From Streptomyces sp. NBC_01571 (lineage in GTDB: Bacteria; Actinomycetota; Actinomycetes; Streptomycetales; Streptomycetaceae): a stretch of DNA of 64,000 bases. Numbering within the stretch: position 1 is the first letter of the stretch; each line of letters begins with the position of its first letter. The position numbers were made by a program, and so were the translations under genes. This document shows, one piece after another, positions 25,914 through 34,352 of the stretch. The stretch is from contig NZ_JAPEPZ010000001.1 in assembly GCF_026339875.1 (NCBI RefSeq), positions 3,472,001 through 3,536,000 of the forward strand. The letters run 5' to 3'. The notes beneath the pieces were generated by a model. It had not been told where the DNA came from, made no database searches, and saw nothing but the letters and a program-made list of their open reading frames with translations.

Positions 25914-26801
25914 ATGACGCAGCTCTCTACTGCCCCGAAGCAGCCCGTGGACGGTGCGCGGGCCACCACCGACAGCGGCAAGGCGCTGTACGGAGGCAAG
26001 AGCACCCGCCGCATCACGGTCCGCGACATCACCGCGGCCAAGGAGCGCGGCGAGAAGTGGCCCATGCTCACCGCCTACGACGCGATGACCGCGTCCGTCT
26101 TCGACGAGGCCGGCATCCCGGTGATGCTCGTCGGCGACTCGGCCGGCAACTGCCACCTCGGGTACGAGACGACCGTGCCCGTCACCCTCGACGAGATGAC
26201 GATGCTGTCCGCCGCGGTCGTCCGCGGCACCAGCCGCGCCCTGATCGTCGGCGACCTGCCCTTCGGCTCGTACCAGGAGGGTCCGGTGCAGGCCCTGCGC
26301 TCCGCCACCCGGCTGGTCAAGGAGGCCGGGGTCGGCGCGGTGAAGCTGGAGGGCGGCGAGCGCTCGCACCGCCAGATCGAACTGCTCGTGGAGTCCGGCA
26401 TCCCCGTCATGGCGCACATCGGCCTGACCCCGCAGTCCGTGAACTCCATGGGCTACCGCGTCCAGGGCCGTGGCGAGGAAGCCGCCCAGCAGCTGCTGCG
26501 CGACGCCAAGGCGGTCCAGGACGCGGGCGCGTTCGCCGTCGTACTGGAGCTGGTCCCGGCGGAGCTCGCCGCCGAGGTGACCCGCACCCTGCACATCCCG
26601 ACCGTCGGCATCGGCGCGGGCCCGGAGACCGACGCGCAGGTCCTGGTGTGGACCGACATGCTCGGCCTCACCGGTGGCAAGGTGCCGAAGTTCGTGAAGC
26701 AGTACGCCGATCTGCGCGCGGTCATGGGCAACGCGGCCCGCGCGTTCGCCGACGACGTCGTCGGCGGAACGTTCCCCCTCGAGGAGCACTCCGTCCACTA
26801 G
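25914..26801 (+). CDS. panB: 3-methyl-2-oxobutanoate hydroxymethyltransferase
   Basis: A 295-residue enzyme that adds the C1 unit of methylene-tetrahydrofolate to 2-oxoisovalerate, the first committed step of pantothenate and CoA synthesis. Family marks are LTAYDAMTASVFDEAGI, the metal-site VGDSAGNCHLGY, VGDLPFGSY, KLEGGE and HIGLTPQSVNSMGGY-like HIGLTPQSVNSMGYRVQGR. The ATG at 25914 follows AAGGAG; an in-frame ATG at 25893 lacks a good site. The length is usual. It stands alone between two terminator-bearing spacers. Confidence 0.94.
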   Translation: MTQLSTAPKQPVDGARATTDSGKALYGGKSTRRITVRDITAAKERGEKWPMLTAYDAMTASVFDEAGIPVMLVGDSAGNCHLGYETTVPVTLDEMTMLSAAVVRGTSRALIVGDLPFGSYQEGPVQALRSATRLVKEAGVGAVKLEGGERSHRQIELLVESGIPVMAHIGLTPQSVNSMGYRVQGRGEEAAQQLLRDAKAVQDAGAFAVVLELVPAELAAEVTRTLHIPTVGIGAGPETDAQVLVWTDMLGLTGGKVPKFVKQYADLRAVMGNAARAFADDVVGGTFPLEEHSVH

Positions 26802-26837
26802 CGCCACCAGGCCCCAACCGAGCCATTGCGGCACGAA

Positions 26838-26873
26838 GACAGCCCGCCGAACTTCCCCCGTCGGCGGGCTGTC
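26838..26873. terminator. Terminator after panB
   Basis: A perfect 13-bp stem (26838-26850 with 26861-26873) encloses a 10-base loop, 36 bp after the panB stop. Confidence 0.85.
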
Positions 26874-26903
26874 GCCGTTCCCGGACGGCGGGGTGCGTAC
26901 CCC

Positions 26904-26974
26904 TGTCGGCGGCCTGTCGGCGGCCTGTCGGTGACCGCGGAGCGCTGTAGGCACCCTGTAGGCGGTTTGTCGGT
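26904..26974 (+). promoter_or_regulatory. Two triplets of 11-bp-spaced heptamers (SARP-type binding array)
   Basis: First triplet: TGTCGGC at 26904, TGTCGGC at 26915 and TGTCGGT at 26926. Second triplet: TGTAGGC at 26946, TGTAGGC at 26957 and TGTCGGT at 26968. Spacing within each triplet is exactly 11 bp. SARP activators are known to bind heptamer direct repeats spaced by 11 or 22 bp, with the last one about 8 bp before the -10 element. Here -10-like hexamers (TGACAT at 26981 or CATCTT at 26984) begin 6 or 9 bases after the last heptamer. An AfsR-like SARP regulator gene lies just downstream of the ABC genes. Confidence 0.65.
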
Positions 26975-26995
26975 GGGCACTGACATCTTGTGGCC

Positions 26996-28024
26996 ATGAC
27001 GCGAATCGACAAGAACCCCGGCAGCGGCGCCCGCAGCGCCGTCACCGTGCGGGGACTGGTCAAGCACTACGGCGAGACCAAGGCACTGGACGGCGTGGAC
27101 CTGGACGTCCACGAAGGCACCGTCCTCGGCGTGCTCGGTCCCAACGGCGCCGGCAAGACCACCCTCGTCCGCATCCTGTCCACCCTGGTCACCCCCGACG
27201 CCGGCCTGGCGACGGTGGCCGGCTACGACGTGCTCACCCAGCCCCGCCAGCTGCGCCGGGTGATAGGCCTCACCGGCCAGTACGCCTCGGTCGACGAGAA
27301 GCTCCCCGGCTGGGAGAACCTGTACATGATCGGGCGGCTGCTCGACCTGCCCCGCAAGGAGGCCCGCCGGCGCGCCGACGAGCTCCTGGAGCGCTTCTCC
27401 CTCACCGACGCCGCCAAGCGCCCCACCTCGACGTACTCCGGCGGTATGCGCCGCCGTCTCGACCTGGCCGCATCCATGATCGGCAACCCGTCCGTCCTCT
27501 ATCTGGACGAGCCGACCACCGGGCTGGACCCGCGCACCCGCAACGAGGTGTGGAAGGAGGTCAAGCGGATGGTGGCGGACGGCGCGACCGTGCTGCTCAC
27601 CACCCAGTACATGGAGGAGGCCGAACAGCTGGCCTCCGAGCTGACGGTCATCGACCGCGGCAAGGTCATCGCGAACGGCCGCATCGACGACCTCAAGGCA
27701 CGGGTGGGCGGCCGTACGCTGCGCATCCGCCCGCTGGACCCGCTGGAGCTGCGTCCGCTGGCCGCCCTCTTCGACGAGCTGGGCCTCACCGGTCTCGCGG
27801 CCACGGCCGTGGACATCGAGACCGGCACCGTGGTGGTGCCGATCCTCAGCGACGAACAGCTCACCGCCGTGGTCGGCGCGGTCAGCGCGCGCGGCATCAC
27901 GATCGCCTCCATCTCCACCGAACTGCCCAGTCTGGACGAGGTGTTCCTGTCCCTCACCGGCCACAAGGCCAGTGCCCCGCAGGACCCGTCCCCCGCCCGC
28001 GCCTACGAGGAGGTCTCCGCATGA
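26996..28024 (+). CDS. DrrA-like ABC exporter ATP-binding protein
   Basis: A 342-residue ATPase: Walker A GPNGAGKTT near residue 48, Q-loop GLTGQYASVDE, signature YSGGMRRRLDLA, Walker B VLYLDEPTTGLDP. TTQYMEEAE has Gln where most ABC ATPases have the switch His, which is usual in the DrrA subfamily. The C-terminal extension is the DrrA-type regulatory part. It powers export of a drug or secondary metabolite with the permease encoded next (ATGA overlap). No ribosome-binding site precedes the ATG at 26996 or the alternative GTG at 26990, so the mRNA may be leaderless. The promoter carries the SARP-like array. Confidence 0.9.
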   Translation: MTRIDKNPGSGARSAVTVRGLVKHYGETKALDGVDLDVHEGTVLGVLGPNGAGKTTLVRILSTLVTPDAGLATVAGYDVLTQPRQLRRVIGLTGQYASVDEKLPGWENLYMIGRLLDLPRKEARRRADELLERFSLTDAAKRPTSTYSGGMRRRLDLAASMIGNPSVLYLDEPTTGLDPRTRNEVWKEVKRMVADGATVLLTTQYMEEAEQLASELTVIDRGKVIANGRIDDLKARVGGRTLRIRPLDPLELRPLAALFDELGLTGLAATAVDIETGTVVVPILSDEQLTAVVGAVSARGITIASISTELPSLDEVFLSLTGHKASAPQDPSPARAYEEVSA

Positions 28025-28845
28025 GCACCGCCGTCGCCGATGCCCCCCTCGCCGCCCAGGGCGACCCGCGTATCTCACCCCGCGCGCACGCGCGCCACAT
28101 CGGCGCCCTCGTCCGCCGCAACCTGCTGTGGATCCGTCAGGACCCGGAGTCGATGTTCGACGCCGTCCTGATGCCGATCGTCTTCACCCTGCTGTTCGTG
28201 TACGTCTTCGGCGGTTCCATCGGGCAGTCGCTCGGCGGCGGGCAGGACCGGTACGTGCAGTACGTGGTGCCCGGTCTGATGGCGATGACGGCCATGAACA
28301 TCGCGACGGCCGTCGGCACCGGCTTCAACCAGGACTTCCAGACCGGTGTGATGGACCGCTTCCGCACCCTGCCGATCGGCCAGGGCTCGGTGCTCTTCGC
28401 CAAGATCGTGGTGGAGCTCATGCGGATGCTCGTCGCCACGACGATCCTCATGATCGTCGGCGTGCTGGTCGGCTTCGACATCACGAACTGGCCGGGCCTG
28501 TTCGCCTCCGTGGGCCTCGCCGTCCTCTTCGGCTCGGCCCTGATGTGGATCTTCCTGGTCCTCGGTGTGACGATGAAGAACGCGCAGTCCGTGCAGGCGA
28601 TGGGCTTCCTCGTCCTGATGCCCCTGCAGTTCGGTTCGTCGATCTTCTCGCCGCCCCGGACCATGCCGGGCTGGCTGCGCGCCTTCACCGACTACAACCC
28701 GCTGTCCACGCTCGCGGACACCACGCGCGGCCTCATGGTGGGCGGCCCGGTCGCGCACAGCCTGTGGGTGACCCTCGCCTGGACTGCGGGACTCACCGTG
28801 GTCATGGCGCCGATCGCGATCCACAAGTTCCGTACCAAGAGCTGA
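28021..28845 (+). CDS. DrrB-like ABC-2 type permease
   Basis: A 274-residue membrane protein with about six helices. It shows the ABC-2 family pattern: SMFDAVLMPIVFTLLFVYVFGGSI in helix 1, QYVVPGLMAMTAM, FRTLPIGQGSVLFAKIV before the third helix, and the conserved GWLRAFTDYNPLSTLADTTRGLMVG near the end. Its ATG overlaps the stop of the ATPase gene by ATGA, so the two are coupled. Together they form a homodimeric or heterotetrameric exporter like that of daunorubicin producers. The substrate is unknown. Confidence 0.9.
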   Translation: MSTAVADAPLAAQGDPRISPRAHARHIGALVRRNLLWIRQDPESMFDAVLMPIVFTLLFVYVFGGSIGQSLGGGQDRYVQYVVPGLMAMTAMNIATAVGTGFNQDFQTGVMDRFRTLPIGQGSVLFAKIVVELMRMLVATTILMIVGVLVGFDITNWPGLFASVGLAVLFGSALMWIFLVLGVTMKNAQSVQAMGFLVLMPLQFGSSIFSPPRTMPGWLRAFTDYNPLSTLADTTRGLMVGGPVAHSLWVTLAWTAGLTVVMAPIAIHKFRTKS

Positions 28846-28881
28846 CGTCCGCCCGGGTCATGACCGGGACTCCGGCTCGCG

Positions 28882-31800
28882 TCACACGAGGGCGGCGGCC
28901 TCCACCACGGAGAGCGCGCCGCCCTCGGCGTACGCGGCCTCGTACGCCCCGTCGTCCAGCAGGGCCCGTACCCCGGCCTCGGCCCGGACCCGCACCTCGT
29001 CCTCCATCGGGCCCACGAAGTGGCCCGACGGCAGCAGCCGGTCGGCCGCGCCGAGCAGCACGGCCGCGTCACGCACCCGACGGCCGCCGTCCAGACCGGT
29101 GAGGGCGACGGCGGCGGTGGTCAGATGCGCGGAGGTCAGATGCGGCGCGATGACCTGCGACAGCGGATCGGCCGCCCGCGCCAGCGCCTTGCGCACCTTC
29201 ACCAGGGCGGCCTCGTGCAGGCCCTCCAGCGCGTCCAGCCAGGCCTCGATGCCCAGCACGAATCCGTCGAAGACCACGAAGGTGACGGCCTCGAAGTCCG
29301 CGCGCAGCAGCCGCATCTGCTCGCGCGCCTCGGAGACCCGGCCGCTGCGGGCCAGCCACATCGACAGGAAGAGCCGGGAGGCGGGCATGGCCTCGTTCAG
29401 CGTGCCCTCACCCCGGGCCAGCACGTCCCGCAGCATCCGCTCACCGCGCTCGGACTCGCCGGACTCGATGAGGACGCCGCCCAGCCGGGTGCTGAGCACG
29501 GCCGTCTGCGCGTGCGCGCCGAGCCCTTCGGCGTACGTCATCGCCTGGGCGTAGTCGTCGGCCGCGAGCCGGTAGGCGCCCCGGCGTTCATGGGCCTCGC
29601 CGCGCGCCGAGAGCGCCTCGGCGGCCCCCCAGGCGTCTCCGATCCGGGTGAAGATCTCCAGCGCCTCGTCCGCGTCCCGGACCGCGTCACCCGCCCAGGT
29701 GGCCCGGTTGGCGAGGACGTTGGCGCGCATCTGGAGGGCGACGCCCAGCTCCCACGCGTAGCCGAGCTCGCGACAGGTGCGGACGGTCTCGTCGATGACG
29801 GCGCGCATCCGGTCCATGTCGCCCGTCATGATCACGGCGTAGAACCAGAGGTTGCCGGGGCTGCGACAGGTCTGCGGCAGTCCCGGGCTGTAGGTCCGGC
29901 TGATGGCGCGCAGTTTCTCCTTGGCCTCGGGGGTCTCCCAGGCGCCCATGTCCATGTCCATGCAGGCGAGATGGACGAGATGCAGACCGCGGCGGGCCTC
30001 GTCGAGGATCTCGGGGCGCATCGGCGGCGGGGCGTCCGTGCAGCTCTCGGCCAGCGGGGGGACCGGCCGCAGGGGCTCGGCGAAGGGGTCGGGGCCGAGG
30101 GCCATGACCTCACGGGACCAGTGGCGGGCCATCAGCCGCAGGTCACGCATCTGCCAGTACCAGGCCAGCGAGAGGACGAGGCAGAGCGCCTCCTGTTCGT
30201 CACGGGTGGCGACGGCCCGCTGCAGGGCGGCCCTGAGGTTCTCCGACTCCCGTTCCATCCGCTCGATCGCGGTGCGCTGGCCGGTGCTGCGCAACTGGGG
30301 GTCGGTGGTGCGGGCGAGTTCCCGGTAGTACGTGAGGTGGTCGCGCTCGGCGGCGGAGCGCTGCCCGGACTCGTCGAGCCGTTCACCGGAGTACTCGGCG
30401 ACGGTCTCCAGGAGCCGGTAGCGCATCGCTCCGTCGCCGGAGGGGGCCGCGACGACGAGGGACTTGTCGACGAGCGAGCCGAGCGCCTCCAGGACCGCCG
30501 GGCCGCAGACGGCCTCGGCGGCGGCGAGGTCGCAGCCGCCCGCGAACACCGACAGCCGCCGCAGGACGTCCCGCTCGTCCCCGTCGAGAAGGTCCCAGGA
30601 CCAGTCGACGACGGCCCGCAGGGTCTGCTGGCGCGGCAGCACCGTACGACTGCCCGAGGTCAGCAGCCGGAACCGGTCGTCGAGCCGGTCGGCGATCTGC
30701 CGCGGGGTGAGCATCCGCAGCCGGGCGGCGGCGAGTTCGATGGCGAGCGGCAGGCCGTCGAGCCGGCGGCAGATCTCCGCCGCGGCCTCGGCGGTCCCGG
30801 CGTCGGCGTCGATCCGGAAGCCCGGCCGGGCGGCGGCCCCGCGGTCGGCGAACAGCCGCAGCGCGAACGGCTCCGGCAGCGGTTCCACGGGCCGCAGCAA
30901 CTCCCCCGGTACGCCGAGGGGTTCACGGCTGGTGGCCAGCACGGTCAGCCCCGGGCACCGCTCCAGCAGCTCCTCGGCCAGGTGCGCCGCGGCGTCCACC
31001 ACGTGCTCGCAGTTGTCGAGGATGAGCAGCATGTCGCGCTTGGAGCAGTACTCGGCGAGCCGGTGGAGGGGGTCGTCGTGCCGGTCGGAGGCGGCCCGCA
31101 TCTCCTCGGCGCCGGCGCCGCGCAGCACCGTCTCACGGGCTCCGACGGCGGTGAGTACGGCGTCGGGCACGGCCTTCGGGTCGTCGATCGGCGCGAGTTC
31201 GGCCAGCCACACCCCGTCGCGGGCCCCGGACGCGACGGCCTCCGCCGCCTCCTGCGACAGCCGGGTCTTCCCGGCGCCGCCGGGACCGAGCAGGGTCACC
31301 AGCCGTGCCGAGGCGAGGTCGCCCCGGATGGTGTCGATGTCGGCCTGCCGCCCGACGAACGAGGTCAGCCGGGCGCGGAGGTTGCCGGGCGGCGCGGACG
31401 CGACGGGGGCGGCGGGACCTCCCCCGGCCGCGGGGACGGGCGACGCGGGTGCGGGCCTGTGCCCGGTCGGCGCGGGGGTGGGTCGCGCGGGCGCGGTGCG
31501 GACGTCGGTGCCGCCCGCGTGCGCCGGGGGCCGTGGGGGCGGTGTCGGACCGGCCGGGCGCAGCAGCTCTCCGTGCAGCGCGCGGAGCTCCGGGCCGGGG
31601 TCGGAACCCAGCCGGTCGGCCAGCAGCGCGCGCAGCGACTCGTAGGCAGCCAGGGCCTCGGCGGGGCGGCCCGCGTCGCGCAGGGCGCGCAGCCGCAGGG
31701 CGTGCAGGGGCTCGTCCAGGGGGTGAAGGTCGCACAGGGCGGTGAGCTCGGGCAGGGACTGTTCGGCGTGGCCGAGTTCCAGGGCGGCGCCGAGGCGGGC

Positions 31801-32280
31801 GCGGCGCACGTCGAGGCGGCGGGTCTCCCAGCGGGCCGACTCGGCGGTGCGGTCCGGTAGGTCGGCCAGGGCCGGCCCGTGCCACAGCGCGAGGGCGTCG
31901 TCGAGGATCACGGCCGCCTTCGCGGGGTCGCCGTCGGCGAGCGCGCGTGCGCCCTCCCCCGCGAGCCGCTCGAAACGGTGCAGGTCGATGTCCTCGGGGG
32001 TCGCGACGAGCCGGTAGCCCCCGTCGACCGAGTCCACCACGCCCGCGCCGAGCGCCCGGCGCAGCCTTCCGACCAGCGCCTGCAGGGCTGCGGGCGCGTC
32101 GGCGGGCGGGTCGTCGTCCCACACCTCGTCGACCAGGACGGCGGCGGGCACGGTCCGGCCCGGCCGCAGCGCGAGCACGGTCAGCAGGGCACGCAGTCGC
32201 GCCCCGCCGACCGGGACGGCCGTGCCGTCGGTGCGGAGTGCCTGAGTGGTTCCGAGGATGCGGTAGCGCACGGGGTCCAT
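28882..32280 (-). CDS. AfsR-like giant regulator: SARP/BTAD, NB-ARC-type ATPase and TPR
   Basis: A 1132-residue regulator. Residues 1-95 form an OmpR-like winged helix (ILGTTQALRTDGTAVPVGGARLRALL), about 95-245 the BTAD domain (DALALWHGPALADLPD, LRALRDAGRPAEALAAYE) and about 245-305 a Pro/Ala linker. An ATPase follows with Walker A GPGGAGKT near 332-339 and Walker B MLLILDNCEHVV near 416, then ETVAEYSGERL and a long alpha-helical TPR-like C-terminus. ATG 32280 is chosen because GGAGA precedes it; an ATG at 32298 is possible. It converges on the ABC exporter, whose promoter carries SARP-like heptamers. ATP or phosphorylation would be expected to control DNA binding, as in AfsR. Confidence 0.9.
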   Translation of the reverse strand: MDPVRYRILGTTQALRTDGTAVPVGGARLRALLTVLALRPGRTVPAAVLVDEVWDDDPPADAPAALQALVGRLRRALGAGVVDSVDGGYRLVATPEDIDLHRFERLAGEGARALADGDPAKAAVILDDALALWHGPALADLPDRTAESARWETRRLDVRRARLGAALELGHAEQSLPELTALCDLHPLDEPLHALRLRALRDAGRPAEALAAYESLRALLADRLGSDPGPELRALHGELLRPAGPTPPPRPPAHAGGTDVRTAPARPTPAPTGHRPAPASPVPAAGGGPAAPVASAPPGNLRARLTSFVGRQADIDTIRGDLASARLVTLLGPGGAGKTRLSQEAAEAVASGARDGVWLAELAPIDDPKAVPDAVLTAVGARETVLRGAGAEEMRAASDRHDDPLHRLAEYCSKRDMLLILDNCEHVVDAAAHLAEELLERCPGLTVLATSREPLGVPGELLRPVEPLPEPFALRLFADRGAAARPGFRIDADAGTAEAAAEICRRLDGLPLAIELAAARLRMLTPRQIADRLDDRFRLLTSGSRTVLPRQQTLRAVVDWSWDLLDGDERDVLRRLSVFAGGCDLAAAEAVCGPAVLEALGSLVDKSLVVAAPSGDGAMRYRLLETVAEYSGERLDESGQRSAAERDHLTYYRELARTTDPQLRSTGQRTAIERMERESENLRAALQRAVATRDEQEALCLVLSLAWYWQMRDLRLMARHWSREVMALGPDPFAEPLRPVPPLAESCTDAPPPMRPEILDEARRGLHLVHLACMDMDMGAWETPEAKEKLRAISRTYSPGLPQTCRSPGNLWFYAVIMTGDMDRMRAVIDETVRTCRELGYAWELGVALQMRANVLANRATWAGDAVRDADEALEIFTRIGDAWGAAEALSARGEAHERRGAYRLAADDYAQAMTYAEGLGAHAQTAVLSTRLGGVLIESGESERGERMLRDVLARGEGTLNEAMPASRLFLSMWLARSGRVSEAREQMRLLRADFEAVTFVVFDGFVLGIEAWLDALEGLHEAALVKVRKALARAADPLSQVIAPHLTSAHLTTAAVALTGLDGGRRVRDAAVLLGAADRLLPSGHFVGPMEDEVRVRAEAGVRALLDDGAYEAAYAEGGALSVVEAAALV

Positions 32281-32483
32281 TGTCTCCGGTGACATCAAGT
32301 GCGGGCTTCGGGTACGGCGAGCCGGGCCGGTGTCCCCGTCCGGTCCGGGAGTCGAACGCCTCCGTCCCCGTACGGCCGTGGGCCCACCCTCTCCGGAACC
32401 AACGACCGATCGCGAGACGTTTTCCGTCCGAGCCCGGTACGGTCGGGCAGGCCCAGCACACGCGTACCAGTCCAGGGAGTCCC

Positions 32484-33284
32484 ATGACCACCGCCGCGTC
32501 CCGTCGCAGCGACCGGAGGATCAGCCCCGTCTTCGTCGGGATCGTGGCCGTGATGGCGGTGACGGGGTGGGCGGCCTGGACCGGGTTCGCCGAGCAGCCC
32601 GGTGTGGCCGTGTTCCTGTTCGTGACGGCCGCGTGGATCGTCTCGCTCTGCCTGCACGAGTACGCGCACGCGCGCACCGCCCTGCACAGCGGCGACATCT
32701 CGATCGGCGCCAAGGGCTACCTGACGCTCAACCCGCTGAAGTACACGCACGCGCTGCTGAGCATCGTGCTGCCGGTGATCTTCGTGATCATGGGCGGGAT
32801 CGGCCTGCCGGGCGGCGCGGTCTTCATCGAGCGGGGCCGCATCCAGGGCCGCTGGAAGCACAGCCTGATCTCGGCGGCGGGCCCGCTGACGAACGTGCTG
32901 TTCGCGGTGGTGTGCACGGCGCCGTTCTGGCTGCACGCGCTGGACGGCGTGCCGCCCGCCTTCCAGTACGCGCTGGCGTTCCTCGCGCTGCTCCAGGTCA
33001 CGGCCGCGATCCTGAACTTCCTGCCGGTCCCGGGCCTGGACGGCTACGGCGTGATCGAGCCCTGGCTGTCGTACGGCGTCCGCCGCCAGGTGGAGCCGTT
33101 CGCACCGTTCGGCCTGCTCGCCGTGTTCGCGGTGCTGTGGATCCCGTCGGTGAACACGACGTTCTTCGACGCGATCTACTCCATCCTGGGCGGCCTCGGC
33201 ATCGACGACCTGCACCGCTACTGCGGCCAGAACCTCTACCGCTTCTGGGACAGCGCCGACCAGTTCTGCACCGTCAGCCGGTGA
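32484..33284 (+). CDS. Site-2 protease family (M50) membrane metalloprotease
   Basis: A 266-residue protein with about six helices. The zinc motif HEYAH (HExxH) lies in SLCLHEYAHARTALHSGD near residue 57, and the second metal ligand in LPVPGLDGYGVI near residue 185. Such proteases cut membrane-bound substrates; this short bacterial subfamily has no PDZ domain and no assigned substrate. The ATG at 32484 follows CAGGGAG. It is divergent from the AfsR-like gene across 203 bp and overlaps the convergent small membrane gene by 11 bp. Confidence 0.85.
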   Translation: MTTAASRRSDRRISPVFVGIVAVMAVTGWAAWTGFAEQPGVAVFLFVTAAWIVSLCLHEYAHARTALHSGDISIGAKGYLTLNPLKYTHALLSIVLPVIFVIMGGIGLPGGAVFIERGRIQGRWKHSLISAAGPLTNVLFAVVCTAPFWLHALDGVPPAFQYALAFLALLQVTAAILNFLPVPGLDGYGVIEPWLSYGVRRQVEPFAPFGLLAVFAVLWIPSVNTTFFDAIYSILGGLGIDDLHRYCGQNLYRFWDSADQFCTVSR

Positions 33285-33489
33285 CGGACCCGGACCGGCG
33301 GCGCGTCCGGCCGCGCCGCGCGTAGTACCAGGTCATGTTGGACGACAGACCGGCCAGCAGCACCCACACGATCCCCAGCCAGCTGCCCTGGACGAAGGAG
33401 ACCACGGCCGCGGCGACGGAGAGGACACAGACCGCGAGGGCGTAGTAGGCGAGTCGCCGGGTCGGGTCGGACGAGGGCGAGGCGGACAT
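33274..33489 (-). CDS. Small two-helix membrane protein of unknown function
   Basis: A 71-residue protein with two hydrophobic segments (ALAVCVLSVAAAVVSFV and WLGIVWVLLAGLSSNMTW) and a basic C-terminal tail (YYARRGRTRRR). No family was recognised. The start at ATG 33489 is supported by the onset of the hydrophobic pattern. Its end overlaps the end of the M50 protease gene by 11 bp tail to tail. Confidence 0.6.
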   Translation of the reverse strand: MSASPSSDPTRRLAYYALAVCVLSVAAAVVSFVQGSWLGIVWVLLAGLSSNMTWYYARRGRTRRRSGSVTG

Positions 33490-33601
33490 GGGGGACGGCT
33501 CCTGACAGACGGACGGATCGCTGGTGCTGCGGCGTCCAGTGTCCCCCATGTCCGTGCCCCCCACGCCCGTGCCCCACGCCCGCCCCGGGCCCGTGCGGCC
33601 G

Positions 33602-34306
33602 CTATACGTCCGTCACCCGCAGGCCCGCGTGGGCCTTGTAGCGCCGGTTCACCGAGATCAGGTTCGCGACCAGCGACTCGACCTGGTGGGCGTTGCGCAG
33701 CCGGCCCGCGAAGACCCCGCGCATGCCGGGGATGCGCCCGGCGAGCGCCTGTACGAGCTCGACGTCCGCGCGCTCCTCGCCGAGGACCATCACATCGGTG
33801 TCGATCTCCTCGATCTCCGGGTCCTGGAGGAGCACCGCGGAGAGGTGGTGGAAGGCGGCCGTGACCCGCGAGTCCGGCAGCAGGGCCGCGGCCTGCTCGG
33901 CGGCGCTGCCCTCCTCCGGCTTCAGGGCGTAGGCGCCCTTCTTGTCGAAGCCGAGCGGGTTGACACAGTCGACGACGAGCTTGCCCGCCAGTTCCTCGCG
34001 CAGGGCTTCCAGGGTCTTGCCGTGCCCGTCCCACGGCACGGCGACGATCACGAGGTCGCTGCGCCGGGCGCACTCGGCGTTGTCGGCGCCCTCGACACCG
34101 TGCCCCAGTTCCGCGGCGGCGGCCTGCGCCCGCTCAGCGGCACGCGAACCGATGATCACCTTCTGGCCGGCCCTGGCGAGCCGGTAGGCCAGGCCCTTGC
34201 CCTGGGGACCGGTGCCGCCGAGCACGCCCACGACGAGCCCGGAGACGTCGGGCAGGTCCCAGGGGTCCTTGGCGGGAGCCTTCTGTGCACTGTCAGTAGA
34301 GGTCAT
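33602..34306 (-). CDS. npdG: NADPH-dependent F420 reductase
   Basis: A 234-residue NpdG/FNO protein. The nucleotide-binding loop GVLGGTGPQGKGLAYRLARAG lies at about residues 27-47, followed by VIIGSRAAERA, VIVAVPWDGH and the late segments AAFHHLSAVLL and RNAHQVESLVANLISVN. It moves hydride between NADPH and coenzyme F420, supplying F420H2 to cytosolic oxidoreductases. The start ATG at 34306 begins a short acidic extension usual in streptomycetes. It is a single gene next to the sialidase-like gene on the same strand, 46 bp apart. Confidence 0.92.
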   Translation of the reverse strand: MTSTDSAQKAPAKDPWDLPDVSGLVVGVLGGTGPQGKGLAYRLARAGQKVIIGSRAAERAQAAAAELGHGVEGADNAECARRSDLVIVAVPWDGHGKTLEALREELAGKLVVDCVNPLGFDKKGAYALKPEEGSAAEQAAALLPDSRVTAAFHHLSAVLLQDPEIEEIDTDVMVLGEERADVELVQALAGRIPGMRGVFAGRLRNAHQVESLVANLISVNRRYKAHAGLRVTDV

Positions 34307-34352
34307 GGGCCGACCTTACGTGCGCGGATCCCGCCACGGGGGCTGCGGGTGC

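Noticed and set aside
29020..31860. A 946-codon open frame opposite the AfsR-like gene
   Set aside because: It is a mirror of the coding strand with no domains; the minus-strand protein has clear HTH, BTAD and Walker motifs.
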